From Methanomassiliicoccaceae archaeon DOK (GTDB lineage: Archaea; Thermoplasmatota; Thermoplasmata; Methanomassiliicoccales; Methanomethylophilaceae), in contig CP047880.1 of assembly GCA_009911715.1 (NCBI GenBank), forward strand, positions 1,674,001 through 1,738,000: DNA of 64,000 bases, read 5' to 3'. The position numbers and the translations under genes are program-made. The notes beneath the pieces were generated by a model. It was not told the origin of the DNA and did not search any database. It saw only the letters and a list, made by a program, of their open reading frames with translations. Shown here in pieces: positions 52,159-60,381 of the stretch; positions within the stretch are counted from its first letter, which is position 1; each line of letters opens with the position of its first letter.

Positions 52159-53268
52159 ATGCCAGGAGAGTTCGATCCCGCGGAGGAGCTGGGCCTGTTC
52201 CCGGACAGGATATTCGTCTGCAACTGCCGCGGATTCATCACCAAGAACAACTACCTGCGGGACCTCTGCGCCAGGTTCATCCGCAACGGGGCCCACTTCT
52301 TCGACGTGCTGGTCAGATACGACGAGCTCACCGCCTACGTCCTGGGCAGGGAGGAGGCCACAGCGGGCAACTTCGTCAAGTGGGTCGTCCCGTTCCTCAA
52401 GGCAAACGGGGCCACGGACCATCTCATCGACAGGTTCGGCATGGAGGACATGCAGCTCATGCCCGGCGCGACCATGGCAGTCCGCTACATCGCCAGCCAG
52501 ATGCCTTCTTTCATCAACACGTCCCTCTACGAGCACGGCATGATGAGGGTGTCCGAGCAGCTCGACACGCCCCTCTGCGAGTCGTTCTGCACAAAGATGG
52601 AGGTCGACAACGTCCAGTTCAGCAGGGCGGAGTCCAGGAAGCTGAGGGAGATGGCGGAGACCATATCCGCGCTGAGGATCCCCAAGGTCGAATACGAGCT
52701 CAACGTCCCCATGGAGGTCGACGCCGCGGACGTCAAGATAATCAGGACCATGGACGACATCATCCAGGAGCAGATCCCGGGGCTCAACGCCATGAGCCTC
52801 ATGGAGTCGGTGGTCCCCGTGACATCTCACAAGAAGGCGTACCAGCTGCTCGACATCAGGCGTCAGACCAACATCGACCTGGACAGCACCTTCTACATCG
52901 GCAGCGACAACACCGACTTCCAGTCCCTCGACCTGGTCAGGGACGCCGGAGGCGTGTCCGTCGCGTTCAACGGAACAGACTTCGCGGTCAGGGGCAGCAC
53001 CATCGCGATCCTCTCCAAGGACTCCACCGTCGGGGCGGTGTTCGCCGAGCAGTTCTTCAACCGCGGCATCGAGGCCGTCCTGGACCTGGCCCGCAACTGG
53101 GACAGGAAGTACCTGAAGGAGGCCGAGTTCCCGGACAGGAACCTGGTCGACGCCATGCTGGCCGCGCACCCGAGGAAGCTCCCCGAAGTGTACATCGTCG
53201 ACAGGAAGAACGTGGACGAGATCGCCGCGAAGAGCGCCGAGTACAGGAAAAAGACCCTCGGAGCCTGA
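52159..53268 (+). CDS. HAD-superfamily protein of the archaeal COG4030 type, possibly inactive
   Basis: A 369-residue protein resembling archaeal COG4030 HAD proteins. The cap region is recognisable (FFDVLVRYDEL, WVVPFLKANGATD). Motif III/IV-like FYIGSDNTDFQSLDLVRDAGG with VAFNGTDFAVR matches the HAD acidic site. Motif I, which should hold the nucleophile Asp as DxxG, reads FVCNCRGF, with Asn and Arg in place of the acids, so phosphatase activity is doubtful. It lies 4 bp after the formyltransferase-like gene, and the three genes from archease on probably share a transcript. Confidence 0.75.
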   Translation: MPGEFDPAEELGLFPDRIFVCNCRGFITKNNYLRDLCARFIRNGAHFFDVLVRYDELTAYVLGREEATAGNFVKWVVPFLKANGATDHLIDRFGMEDMQLMPGATMAVRYIASQMPSFINTSLYEHGMMRVSEQLDTPLCESFCTKMEVDNVQFSRAESRKLREMAETISALRIPKVEYELNVPMEVDAADVKIIRTMDDIIQEQIPGLNAMSLMESVVPVTSHKKAYQLLDIRRQTNIDLDSTFYIGSDNTDFQSLDLVRDAGGVSVAFNGTDFAVRGSTIAILSKDSTVGAVFAEQFFNRGIEAVLDLARNWDRKYLKEAEFPDRNLVDAMLAAHPRKLPEVYIVDRKNVDEIAAKSAEYRKKTLGA

Positions 53269-53402
53269 TGACGCACCAGACCGGCAGTAGTTGTCAAAAT
53301 GGTTTGTTCCGCTAAAGTCTCGAGATTGATCGTTCTAAAGATTCGACCCCTTCGGGAGCCGTCACGTTCCTGAAGGAAATGATTGAAGATTGGAAGAAAC
53401 CA

Positions 53403-53478
53403 TGGTGCTCTGGTCGGGATTCGAACCCGAGTGTCGGCCTCGAAAGGGCCGAATGATTGGCCGCTACACTACCAGAGC
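53403..53478 (-). tRNA. tRNA-Glu (anticodon TTC), CCA encoded
   Basis: 76 nt on the minus strand. Acceptor GCTCTGG/CCAGAGC, discriminator A, and CCA present in the DNA (53403-53405). The anticodon stem TCGGCC/GGCCGA holds the loop CTTTCGA (TTC), and the T arm is TCGGG-TTCGAAT-CCCGA. No intron. Confidence 0.96.
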
Positions 53479-53631
53479 GTAGACAGAGCCATCGCGACCT
53501 TGTTTATAAGCGTATTGCCGGGGGAAGCGGTCGCGGACATGAGTTGGACGCGGCTGCAGTACGAAAAGCTCCACGGCGAAAGCTTTTTAATGTGTTGCCT
53601 TTAATAGCGCTTTATTATCGGAGTGATATAA

Positions 53632-53961
53632 ATGGCCGACAACGAACCGCTGGAGAGCCCGGATGAGGACGTAACACGTGTACGTCTTCCCAATATCAAG
53701 GAAGGTGAGATGTTCGGGATAGCGGATCAGCTTCTCGGTGCATCCAAGATAAAGGTCATGTGCGAGGACGGAGTCTCCCGCGTGGGACGCATCCCCGGCA
53801 AGATCAAGAAGAGGATGTGGATAAGGGAGGGTGACCTCCTGATCATCTCCGTCTGGGACTTCCAGCCCGACAAATGCGACGTCAGGTTCAGGTACACGAA
53901 GACCCAGGCAGTCAACCTCAGCAAGAGGGGCAAGGTCCCGAAGAACCTTGACATATTCTGA
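53632..53961 (+). CDS. eif1A: Translation initiation factor aIF1A
   Basis: A 109-residue OB-fold (S1-like) factor that binds the A site of the small ribosomal subunit and helps select the start codon. Typical features are the polar N-terminal tail (PLESPDEDVTRVRLP), the OB core with MCEDGVSRVGRIPGKIKKRMW and IREGDLLIISVWDFQPDKCDV, and a C-terminal basic tail. TGATATAAATGG just before the start gives little room for a leader. It is 14 bp before rio1, a conserved archaeal neighbourhood. Confidence 0.96.
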   Translation: MADNEPLESPDEDVTRVRLPNIKEGEMFGIADQLLGASKIKVMCEDGVSRVGRIPGKIKKRMWIREGDLLIISVWDFQPDKCDVRFRYTKTQAVNLSKRGKVPKNLDIF

Positions 53962-53975
53962 GAGGGGAGCACCAC

Positions 53976-54782
53976 ATGACCTCCTACGAGGAGGCGTACG
54001 CATACCTCGAGAGGCATGTGGACGCCCTCAAAACCAACCGCACCGGCGACGAGCGTCAGACCGATGCGGAGGTCTTCGACAAGAAGACCCTTCTCACAAT
54101 CTACGACATGATGACCTCCGGGTACATCGACCTCGTCCACTACCCCGTGTCCACCGGCAAGGAGGGCAACGTGTTCTACGTCACGGACGAGGACGGCGAG
54201 GGCTTCGCCCTCAAGATCTTCCGCACATCCACCTCCACCTTCAAGAGGGTCTCCAAGTACGTGGAGGGCGACCCCAGGTTCAGGGGGGTCACCGGGAACA
54301 GGTGGAAGATGATCTACGCCTGGGTCAACAAGGAGTTCAAGAACCTCGCCAGGTACGCCGACGCCGGGATCCCGGTGCCGGAGCCGATCACGTTCGCCCA
54401 GAACTGCCTGCTTATGGAGTTCATCGGCGACGAGACGGGGCCCTGCCCCCAGCTGAGGGACGTGGTCCTGGAGGACCCGACCGACACCTACGACGAGGTG
54501 ATCTCGTTCATCATCGACGGGTGGCAGGAGGCGCACCTCGTCCACGGGGACCTGAGCGAGTACAACATCCTGATGCAGGACGGGCAGCCGATAATGATCG
54601 ACGTCGGCCAGGCCATGACCACGGACCACTACAACGCCAGGGAGCTGCTGGAGAGGGACATCAGGAACATCAACGCGTTCTTCAGGAAGAGGGGCGCGGA
54701 CGTCATCGACGACAAAGTGGTCTTCGACGAGACCGTCAACGGGACGGACGACGACGAGGACGAAGAGGAGGAAGAGGAATGA
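53976..54782 (+). CDS. rio1: RIO1 family atypical serine kinase
   Basis: A 268-residue RIO kinase needed for late small-subunit rRNA maturation. The flexible P-loop is STGKEGNVFY, the ATP-Lys is in EGFALKIFR, the catalytic loop is VHGDLSEYNIL, and the metal loop is MIDVGQAM. It ends in an acidic tail of Asp and Glu (about residues 255-268). Rio1 is normally found near aIF1A and the KH protein Dim2, as here. Its TGA overlaps the dim2 start. Confidence 0.94.
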   Translation: MTSYEEAYAYLERHVDALKTNRTGDERQTDAEVFDKKTLLTIYDMMTSGYIDLVHYPVSTGKEGNVFYVTDEDGEGFALKIFRTSTSTFKRVSKYVEGDPRFRGVTGNRWKMIYAWVNKEFKNLARYADAGIPVPEPITFAQNCLLMEFIGDETGPCPQLRDVVLEDPTDTYDEVISFIIDGWQEAHLVHGDLSEYNILMQDGQPIMIDVGQAMTTDHYNARELLERDIRNINAFFRKRGADVIDDKVVFDETVNGTDDDEDEEEEEE

Positions 54783-55327
54783 GATCCATTAGGATACCCG
54801 CAGACAGGGTGGGTACGCTCATCGGAAAGGGCGGGGAGACGAAGAAGACCCTCCAGGAGATTTCCGGAATCAAGCTCGATATCGACACCGAGGAGGGCGA
54901 GGTCCTGATTCACGACGACGTGGAGCTCGAGGATCCCGTCATGGCACTGAAGATCCAGGACGTCATCAAAGCCGTCGGGAGGGGGTTCAACCCCGAGAAG
55001 GCCATGAGACTGTTCGACGACGACGAGTACCTGGAGGTCGTCGACCTGAAGGAGTTCGTCGGCGAGAGGAGCAACCAGATCACCAGGATAAGAGGCAGGC
55101 TCATCGGCAAGGACGGTAAGACCCGCAGGATCATCGAGGACCTCACCGGGTGCGACATGATGATCTACGGGAACACGGTCTCGCTGATCGGCAACTCGAT
55201 CAGCCTCCCCGTCGCGAAGCACGCCGTCGAGCTGATCCTGCAGGGGAGCGAGCACGCCACCGTGTACCACTACCTGGAGAGCCAGCGCCCCAGGCTCAGG
55301 ATCGCCGAGATGGGATTCGACCTTTGA
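54779..55327 (+). CDS. KH-domain RNA-binding protein aDim2 (Pno1-like)
   Basis: A 182-residue protein with two KH domains, each with the GxxG loop: LIGKGGETKK near residue 15 and LIGKDGKTRR near residue 103. It corresponds to archaeal Dim2/Pno1, which binds the 3' end of 16S rRNA and assists late maturation and aIF2-related steps. Translation is coupled to rio1 by a 4-bp overlap, and pus10 starts 9 bp downstream, so this is a ribosome- and tRNA-maturation operon. Confidence 0.92.
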   Translation: MRSIRIPADRVGTLIGKGGETKKTLQEISGIKLDIDTEEGEVLIHDDVELEDPVMALKIQDVIKAVGRGFNPEKAMRLFDDDEYLEVVDLKEFVGERSNQITRIRGRLIGKDGKTRRIIEDLTGCDMMIYGNTVSLIGNSISLPVAKHAVELILQGSEHATVYHYLESQRPRLRIAEMGFDL

Positions 55328-55336
55328 GGTGACGGC

Positions 55337-56560
55337 ATGGAGGAGTGGATCTACGAGAACCGCGACAGCGCGAGGGCCCTGGCGGAGATGGGTCTGTGCG
55401 ACCACTGCCTCGGACGCATGTTCGGGAAGATAGGCACCGGCACCACCAACGTCAACAGGGGTCTAGACATCCGCGAGGCCCTGGCCGAGGAGGGCGTCGA
55501 GGCCCCGGCGGCCGAGTTCTGCCCCCTCTGCGAGAACGTGTTCGAGCTGCTGGACAGGTTCGCCGACGCCGCCGTGGAGGCGATGGACGGCATCGAGTCC
55601 GACAACTTCCTCATCGGCACCAGGGTGGAGCCTGAGATAGTCCAGAGGGAGAAGGAGCTGTGGGAGAGGTACGGCCTGGAGCAGGCGGAGCCCATCAAGG
55701 CCGAGCTCAACCGCGAGATCGGGAAGCTCGCCCTGCCTAGGATGCACCGCCCGGTGGAGTTCAAGAACCCCCAGGTCGTCGCCCTGGTGGACACGCGCTT
55801 CGCGGACGTCTCCGTGGACATCGCGCCGGTGTTCATCGCCGGACGCTACAACAAGTTCAGCCGCGAGATCCCCCAGACCATCTGGCCGTGCAGGGTGTGC
55901 CACGGAAAGGGATGCGACCACTGCCACGGCAAGGGGAAGATGTACGAGACGTCCGTGCAGGAGATCATAGGCGACGTCGCCCTGGAGATGACCGGCGGCA
56001 AGGAGCACTTCTTCCATGGCATGGGCAGGGAGGACATCGACGCCCGCATGCTGGGTGACGGAAGGCCCTTCGTGCTGGAGATCAGCAGCCCCAGGACCAG
56101 GCACATCGACCTCGACGAGCTCAAGAGGAGGTCGGACAACGAGCTGGCGGCGTTCAACGACCTGCACTACGTACAGCGCGAGGCGGTGGAGAGGTACAAG
56201 GAGGCCGCGGCGGACAAGGTTTACCGCGTGCATGTGCTCGCAGAGGGTAAAGTTAATAAAGAGGCAGTAATTGAGGTTGCCTTATCGTTCAAGAACGCCA
56301 ATATAGATCAGAGGACTCCACGCCGTGTCGAGCACAGAAGGGCCGACCTGGTGAGGAAGAGGATGATCCATTGGGTCGAGGCGGACGCGATAACAGACGA
56401 CTCATTCGATCTCGAACTGGAGACCGATTCGGGGACGTATGTGAAGGAATTCGTGTCCGGAGACGACGGACGCAGCACCCCGAGCTTCTCGGAGAGACTC
56501 GGCGTGCAGTGCAGGGTCGAGACCCTCGACGTGTTGGCGATCAACTATCACGAACCATGA
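55337..56560 (+). CDS. pus10: tRNA pseudouridine(54/55) synthase Pus10
   Basis: A 407-residue archaeal Pus10 that modifies U54 and U55 in the T loop. The N-terminal THUMP-like region has zinc knuckles (CDHCLGRMF and CPLCENVF). A second Cys cluster (CRVCHGKGCDHCHGKGKMYE) is typical of the family. The catalytic Asp lies in GREDIDARMLGDGRPF. It follows the KH gene closely and precedes the rpl21e-rpoF cluster by 9 bp. Confidence 0.93.
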   Translation: MEEWIYENRDSARALAEMGLCDHCLGRMFGKIGTGTTNVNRGLDIREALAEEGVEAPAAEFCPLCENVFELLDRFADAAVEAMDGIESDNFLIGTRVEPEIVQREKELWERYGLEQAEPIKAELNREIGKLALPRMHRPVEFKNPQVVALVDTRFADVSVDIAPVFIAGRYNKFSREIPQTIWPCRVCHGKGCDHCHGKGKMYETSVQEIIGDVALEMTGGKEHFFHGMGREDIDARMLGDGRPFVLEISSPRTRHIDLDELKRRSDNELAAFNDLHYVQREAVERYKEAAADKVYRVHVLAEGKVNKEAVIEVALSFKNANIDQRTPRRVEHRRADLVRKRMIHWVEADAITDDSFDLELETDSGTYVKEFVSGDDGRSTPSFSERLGVQCRVETLDVLAINYHEP

Positions 56561-56569
56561 GGGATTGAA

Positions 56570-56863
56570 ATGCAGAGATCCAGAGGAGCAAGGACGAAGA
56601 CCCGCAACGTCCTGAAGAAGAAGGTAAGGGCACGCGGCCTTTCACCCATCACCAAAGGCCTTCAGACATTCGAGGCCGGAGAGAAGGTCAACATCATCAT
56701 CGACCCCAGCATCCACAAGGGGATGCCGTTCTCCAGGTTCCACGGACTGACCGGTGTCATCATCGGCCCCAGGGGAAGCGCCTACGAGGTCAGCGTCAAG
56801 GACGGCAACAAGACCAAGATCGTCGTCGCCCGCCCCGAGCACCTTGTCAAGAACGTCAACTGA
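56570..56863 (+). CDS. rpl21e: 50S ribosomal protein L21e
   Basis: A 97-residue archaeal/eukaryotic-type L21e. It has the basic N-terminus (QRSRGARTKTRNVLKKK), VNIIIDPSIHKGMPFSRFHG, and the core TGVIIGPRGSAYEV. It heads the conserved archaeal cluster rpl21e-rpoF-DUF655-ksgA. The ATG is 9 bp after pus10, so transcription may continue from upstream. Confidence 0.96.
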   Translation: MQRSRGARTKTRNVLKKKVRARGLSPITKGLQTFEAGEKVNIIIDPSIHKGMPFSRFHGLTGVIIGPRGSAYEVSVKDGNKTKIVVARPEHLVKNVN

Positions 56864-56878
56864 AACGGGTGAATGGAC

Positions 56879-57205
56879 ATGTCTGAGCAGTACGTCACAC
56901 TGGCCCAAGTGAGGGAACTCCTCGAAGCTGAGGCTGAGATCAGGGGATACGACAACCTCCTCCAGTCGCAGAAGGCCGCACTGGACCATGCCCAGACGGT
57001 CTGCAGCATCTCCCTCGAACAGGCCAACGCCATCATCGACGAGGTCAAGCAGATCGACATCGTCAGCGATGCCGTTGCCCTGAAAATCGCGGACCTCCTC
57101 CCGAGATATCCGGAGGACGTCCGCGCTATCTTTTCCAAAGAGAGGGTCACACTCGAGCCTCAGCAGATCCAGCAGATAATCGACATCGTAGAGAAGCACA
57201 TCTGA
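56879..57205 (+). CDS. rpoF: DNA-directed RNA polymerase subunit F (Rpb4)
   Basis: A 108-residue Rpb4 homologue that pairs with RpoE to form the stalk of archaeal RNA polymerase. The C-terminal HRDC-like helical part includes IADLLPRYPEDVRAIF and QIQQIIDIVE. The ATG at 56879 is preferred to one two codons upstream because a GGTG lies 8 nt before it. It is third gene from the end of the conserved cluster with L21e, DUF655 and KsgA. Confidence 0.93.
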   Translation: MSEQYVTLAQVRELLEAEAEIRGYDNLLQSQKAALDHAQTVCSISLEQANAIIDEVKQIDIVSDAVALKIADLLPRYPEDVRAIFSKERVTLEPQQIQQIIDIVEKHI

Positions 57206-57219
57206 AGGGAGGGATCCCC

Positions 57220-57771
57220 TTGGAAGACTACGCATACATTCTAGATTATCTGCCACAGGGCGCCACCGGAGGAGGTTTCTCCAGGAGGGAGCCCGTCTGC
57301 TACGCCATCGGAGACGAGGAGTTCAAGCTTTTCGAGCTCGTCCCGAAGGCGGGGGTCCAGGTGGACATCGGAGTGAGGACCTACATCGGCAAGGACTCCG
57401 CGGAGGTCAAGCGCGACATCATCGACCATGTCAAGAGGCGCATCAACTACAACGACCTCACCAACAACGCGCAGGCCGAACTGGAGTACGCCATCAGCGA
57501 CATCGTCGTCGCGAAGCAGAGCCGCTTCATCAGGTTCTTCAACGAGGCCGAGGGCATCAGCATGCGCAAGCACATGCTCGAGGAGCTCCCCGGACTCGGA
57601 AAGAAGTCCATGACCGCCATCCTCGACGAGAGGAAGAAGGGCAACTTCAAGGACTTCGCCGACCTGGCCGAGAGGACGGGAGTCAAGAACCCCGAGAAGC
57701 TCATCGTCGCGCGCATCATGCTTGAGATCTCTGATCCCGAGAGGAAGCGCTACCTCTTCGTGTCGAGATGA
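57220..57771 (+). CDS. DUF655 family putative RNA-binding protein
   Basis: A 183-residue archaeal DUF655 protein. An OB-like N-terminal half (about 1-85) is followed by helices and a helix-hairpin-helix (LEELPGLGKKSM). The start is TTG, supported by a strong GGGAGGG about 6 nt upstream and by the family start EDYAYILDYLPQG. It lies between rpoF and ksgA, as in most euryarchaea, and its TGA overlaps the ksgA ATG. A role in rRNA or tRNA metabolism is inferred only from this context. Confidence 0.88.
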   Translation: MEDYAYILDYLPQGATGGGFSRREPVCYAIGDEEFKLFELVPKAGVQVDIGVRTYIGKDSAEVKRDIIDHVKRRINYNDLTNNAQAELEYAISDIVVAKQSRFIRFFNEAEGISMRKHMLEELPGLGKKSMTAILDERKKGNFKDFADLAERTGVKNPEKLIVARIMLEISDPERKRYLFVSR

Positions 57772-58550
57772 CCGATACTGGCAGGCTGATAGCCGAGACA
57801 GGCATCGTCCCGAAGAAGAGCAAGGGACAGAACTTCCTCATAGACGGCAGGGTGGCCGACAGGCACATAGCATACGCCGGGATCCGCGAGGGCGACCGCG
57901 TCCTCGAGGTCGGACCCGGACTCGGAATCCTCACCGAGAGGATGGCGGACCTGCCCTGCGAGCTGACCTGCATAGAGCTGGACGACATCTTGGCGGAATA
58001 CATCTCCCAGACGTTCGGCGACAGGCTGAGGCTCATCCACGGTGACGCCGTGAAGGTCGACTTCCCCGAGTTCGACGTGTTTGTGAGCAACCTCCCGTAC
58101 AGCGTCTCGACCCCCATAATATTCAAGCTCCTGGACCACAGGTTCAGGACCGCCGTCGTGATGGTGCAGAAGGAGTTCGCCGACCGCATGGTAGCCGATG
58201 TCGGGAGCCCCGACTACTCCAGGCTCACGGTCAACCTGTTCTACCGTGCCGACTGCGAGGTCATGGAGACCGTCCCCGCATCCAGGTTCAACCCCCGTCC
58301 GAAGGTGGACTCGGCCCTGGTGAGGATCACCCCCCGCAAGGCACCCTTCGACGTCATCGACGAGAGGCTCTTCTTCAAGGTCACGGAGATCACCTTCAAC
58401 CACCGCAGGAAGAAGATCGGCACATCCCTGAAGGCCGCCGGCCTCCTGAGACCGGAGTGGGACGTGCCCTACCTCGACGAGAGGGTGGAGAACCTGCGTC
58501 CCGCGGAGATCGCGGAGATCGCCGACGCCATACACACGGCCAGATTGTAA
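57768..58550 (+). CDS. ksgA: 16S rRNA dimethyladenosine methyltransferase KsgA (RsmA)
   Basis: A 260-residue SAM-dependent enzyme that dimethylates the two adenosines near the 3' end of 16S rRNA. Motifs are QNFLIDGRVADR, the SAM loop LEVGPGLGILTE, the acidic ELDDILAEY and the catalytic SNLPYSVSTP. Length is normal. It is coupled to DUF655 by a 4-bp overlap and ends in TAA. Confidence 0.95.
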   Translation: MTDTGRLIAETGIVPKKSKGQNFLIDGRVADRHIAYAGIREGDRVLEVGPGLGILTERMADLPCELTCIELDDILAEYISQTFGDRLRLIHGDAVKVDFPEFDVFVSNLPYSVSTPIIFKLLDHRFRTAVVMVQKEFADRMVADVGSPDYSRLTVNLFYRADCEVMETVPASRFNPRPKVDSALVRITPRKAPFDVIDERLFFKVTEITFNHRRKKIGTSLKAAGLLRPEWDVPYLDERVENLRPAEIAEIADAIHTARL

Positions 58551-58590
58551 GCCCCCGAACCATCGTCCGGACGCCCTTGGTTAGATTGAA

Positions 58591-58606
58591 ATACAATATC
58601 TTGTAT
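58591..58606. promoter_or_regulatory. Candidate MarR operator upstream of the DUF6198 gene
   Basis: ATACAA-TATC-TTGTAT has perfect 6-bp arms. It overlaps the AT-rich promoter and ends 14 bp before the ATG at 58621. A second overlapping repeat ATTG-N5-CAAT (58585-58597) lies beside it. The MarR gene downstream is the obvious candidate binder. Confidence 0.5.
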
Positions 58607-58620
58607 AATCGCGAAATATC

Positions 58621-59334
58621 ATGAAACACGACCACATAGTCAGGCGTATGCTGGTCTTCGCGATGGGCCTGCTAGTGATCTCCCTCAGCATAGGGTTCAT
58701 CACCAAAGCGTCCCTCGGCACCCCGCCCATCTCGTCCATCCCGTACAGCCTGTCTCTGATATTCCCATCCCTGACGCTGGGTAACTTCACCATCGTCTAC
58801 AGCCTGCTGCTCGTCTTCCTGCAGCTGGTCATCCTGGGAAAGCAGGCAGACAAGATCAACCTCGGACTCCAGGTCATCATCTCGTTCATTTTCGGATACT
58901 TCATAGACCTCGGGCTGATGGTCCTCGGCGACTTCTCGCCGAATGTCTACTGGGAGAGGATCGTGTGCGTCCTCATAGGATGCTGCGGACTGGCGTTCGG
59001 CGTGTACCTGCAAATCATCGCTGACTTCACCATGGTCCCCGGAGACGGATTCGCCTACGCCCTGTCGGTCAAGATAAAGAGGAAGCCCTACAGGGTCGTG
59101 CGTGTGGCGTCCGATGTGACGATGATCGTCATCGCCGCCATCCTGGGGTTCGTCGCCATGGGCAACACAGGCGGCGTCCGCGAGGGGACCGTCATATGCG
59201 CGCTCCTGATCGGCACGATAGCCGGAGTGTACTTCAGCAAGCTCGGATGGCTCACGACCAAGCTCATCCCGCAGCAGGCAGAGAAGCAGAAGACCACGAT
59301 CGATGGGACGGATGGTGCCGATGCAAGTCACTGA
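58621..59334 (+). CDS. DUF6198 (YczE/YitT-like) membrane protein
   Basis: A 237-residue membrane protein with about six hydrophobic helices. Family patterns include SLGTPPISSIPYSLS and LQIIADFTMVPGDGFAYALS. Substrate and function are unknown, though some relatives sit beside transporters or regulators. The ATG at 58621 follows the palindrome and promoter closely. Its 3' end overlaps the MarR gene. Confidence 0.83.
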   Translation: MKHDHIVRRMLVFAMGLLVISLSIGFITKASLGTPPISSIPYSLSLIFPSLTLGNFTIVYSLLLVFLQLVILGKQADKINLGLQVIISFIFGYFIDLGLMVLGDFSPNVYWERIVCVLIGCCGLAFGVYLQIIADFTMVPGDGFAYALSVKIKRKPYRVVRVASDVTMIVIAAILGFVAMGNTGGVREGTVICALLIGTIAGVYFSKLGWLTTKLIPQQAEKQKTTIDGTDGADASH

Positions 59335-59776
59335 TGACAGCTACCGCATAATCGTCCGGCAGTTCCAGAGAGTCGGACGCCTGATGATGCAGGGAAGGGA
59401 CAGAGACCTCGAGGACCTTGGACTCACCTCCATCCAGGCGGACGCCCTCCTGTTCTTCGACAGGTACCCGAACAGCCAGATCAACGGGTTGCGCGACCAC
59501 CTGGACGTGAGCCATCAGGCGGCCTGCGGGCTCGTGGACCGCATGAGGACCAAGGGCCTCCTTGACGTCGAGGTGTCCGGAGAGGATGCCAGGGCCAGGA
59601 CGGTGTCCCTCTCGAAGGTCGGCCGCAGGGTCTGCGACGACCTCAAGAGGAGAGGATCATCTGCGGGTCACGCGGCGTTCGACTGCCTCACTGCCGAAGA
59701 GATCGAGCGCCTGTCCGAGACACTGGACAAGATAGAGGCGCACATGAGGAAGGGAGCGGAGAAGGATGGACTTTGA
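59303..59776 (+). CDS. MarR family transcriptional regulator
   Basis: A 157-residue MarR-type repressor. The winged helix covers about residues 45-115 (INGLRDHLDVSHQAACGLVDRM as recognition part), followed by the wing (EDARARTVSLSKVG) and long dimer helices. Starts at 59312 and 59321 are also possible. It overlaps the membrane gene upstream and the acetyltransferase gene downstream, so the three form one operon, with the palindrome upstream of it as a likely autoregulatory site. Confidence 0.88.
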   Translation: MGRMVPMQVTDDSYRIIVRQFQRVGRLMMQGRDRDLEDLGLTSIQADALLFFDRYPNSQINGLRDHLDVSHQAACGLVDRMRTKGLLDVEVSGEDARARTVSLSKVGRRVCDDLKRRGSSAGHAAFDCLTAEEIERLSETLDKIEAHMRKGAEKDGL

Positions 59777-60341
59777 CGAATTCAGATCGTACATGGCCAG
59801 CGGGAGGCCGACGGGGGAGAACCCCGAGATGTTCCCGATGCTGAACGACCTCAACGACAGGGCCCGCAGGATAATGGGGGATCTCAACACGGGATACCAT
59901 CCGATGGACGAGATCCGCACCCTGTTCTCGAAGCTCATAGACCAGGAGGTGGACCCTCTCTTCAGGCTGTTCCCCCCGTTCTACACCGACTGCGGGATCA
60001 ACACAAGGGTCGGAAGGAACGTCTTCATCAACTCCGGATGCTGCTTCCAGGACCAGGGCGGCATAGAGATCGGGGACGACGTGCTCATCGGACACATGGT
60101 CGTGCTCGCCACACTGAACCACGAAATGGAGCCGTCCAGGCGCTCGAGCATAGTCTCGGCACCGATAAGGATAGGCAACAGAGTCTGGATCGGATCACAT
60201 TCGACGATTCTGCCAGGGGTGACCGTGGGCGACGGTGCGGTGGTCGCGGCCGGGGCGGTCGTGACGAAGGACGTCCCTCCGAACACCGTGGTGGCCGGGG
60301 TCCCTGCGAAGGTCGTCAAGACCATCGTTCCCGAACCGTGA
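59766..60341 (+). CDS. Hexapeptide-repeat O-acetyltransferase
   Basis: A 191-residue left-handed beta-helix acetyltransferase related to the one at 32592-33149. An N-terminal helical part (MDFDEFRSYMASG) precedes hexapeptide repeats with the catalytic His in ATLNHEM and the CoA-binding VWIGSHSTILPGVTVGDGAV. The acceptor could be a sugar, antibiotic or metabolite. It overlaps the MarR gene by 11 bp, which suggests induction together with the DUF6198 membrane protein. Confidence 0.88.
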   Translation: MDFDEFRSYMASGRPTGENPEMFPMLNDLNDRARRIMGDLNTGYHPMDEIRTLFSKLIDQEVDPLFRLFPPFYTDCGINTRVGRNVFINSGCCFQDQGGIEIGDDVLIGHMVVLATLNHEMEPSRRSSIVSAPIRIGNRVWIGSHSTILPGVTVGDGAVVAAGAVVTKDVPPNTVVAGVPAKVVKTIVPEP

Positions 60342-60381
60342 ACGGATTATATCCCAGAAGCCGATATGGCCCTCCGATTAC

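Noticed and set aside
52159-53268. Nicotinate phosphoribosyltransferase
   Set aside because: My first impression from length and neighbours. The motifs fit a HAD/COG4030 protein instead, and no phosphoribosyltransferase signature is present.
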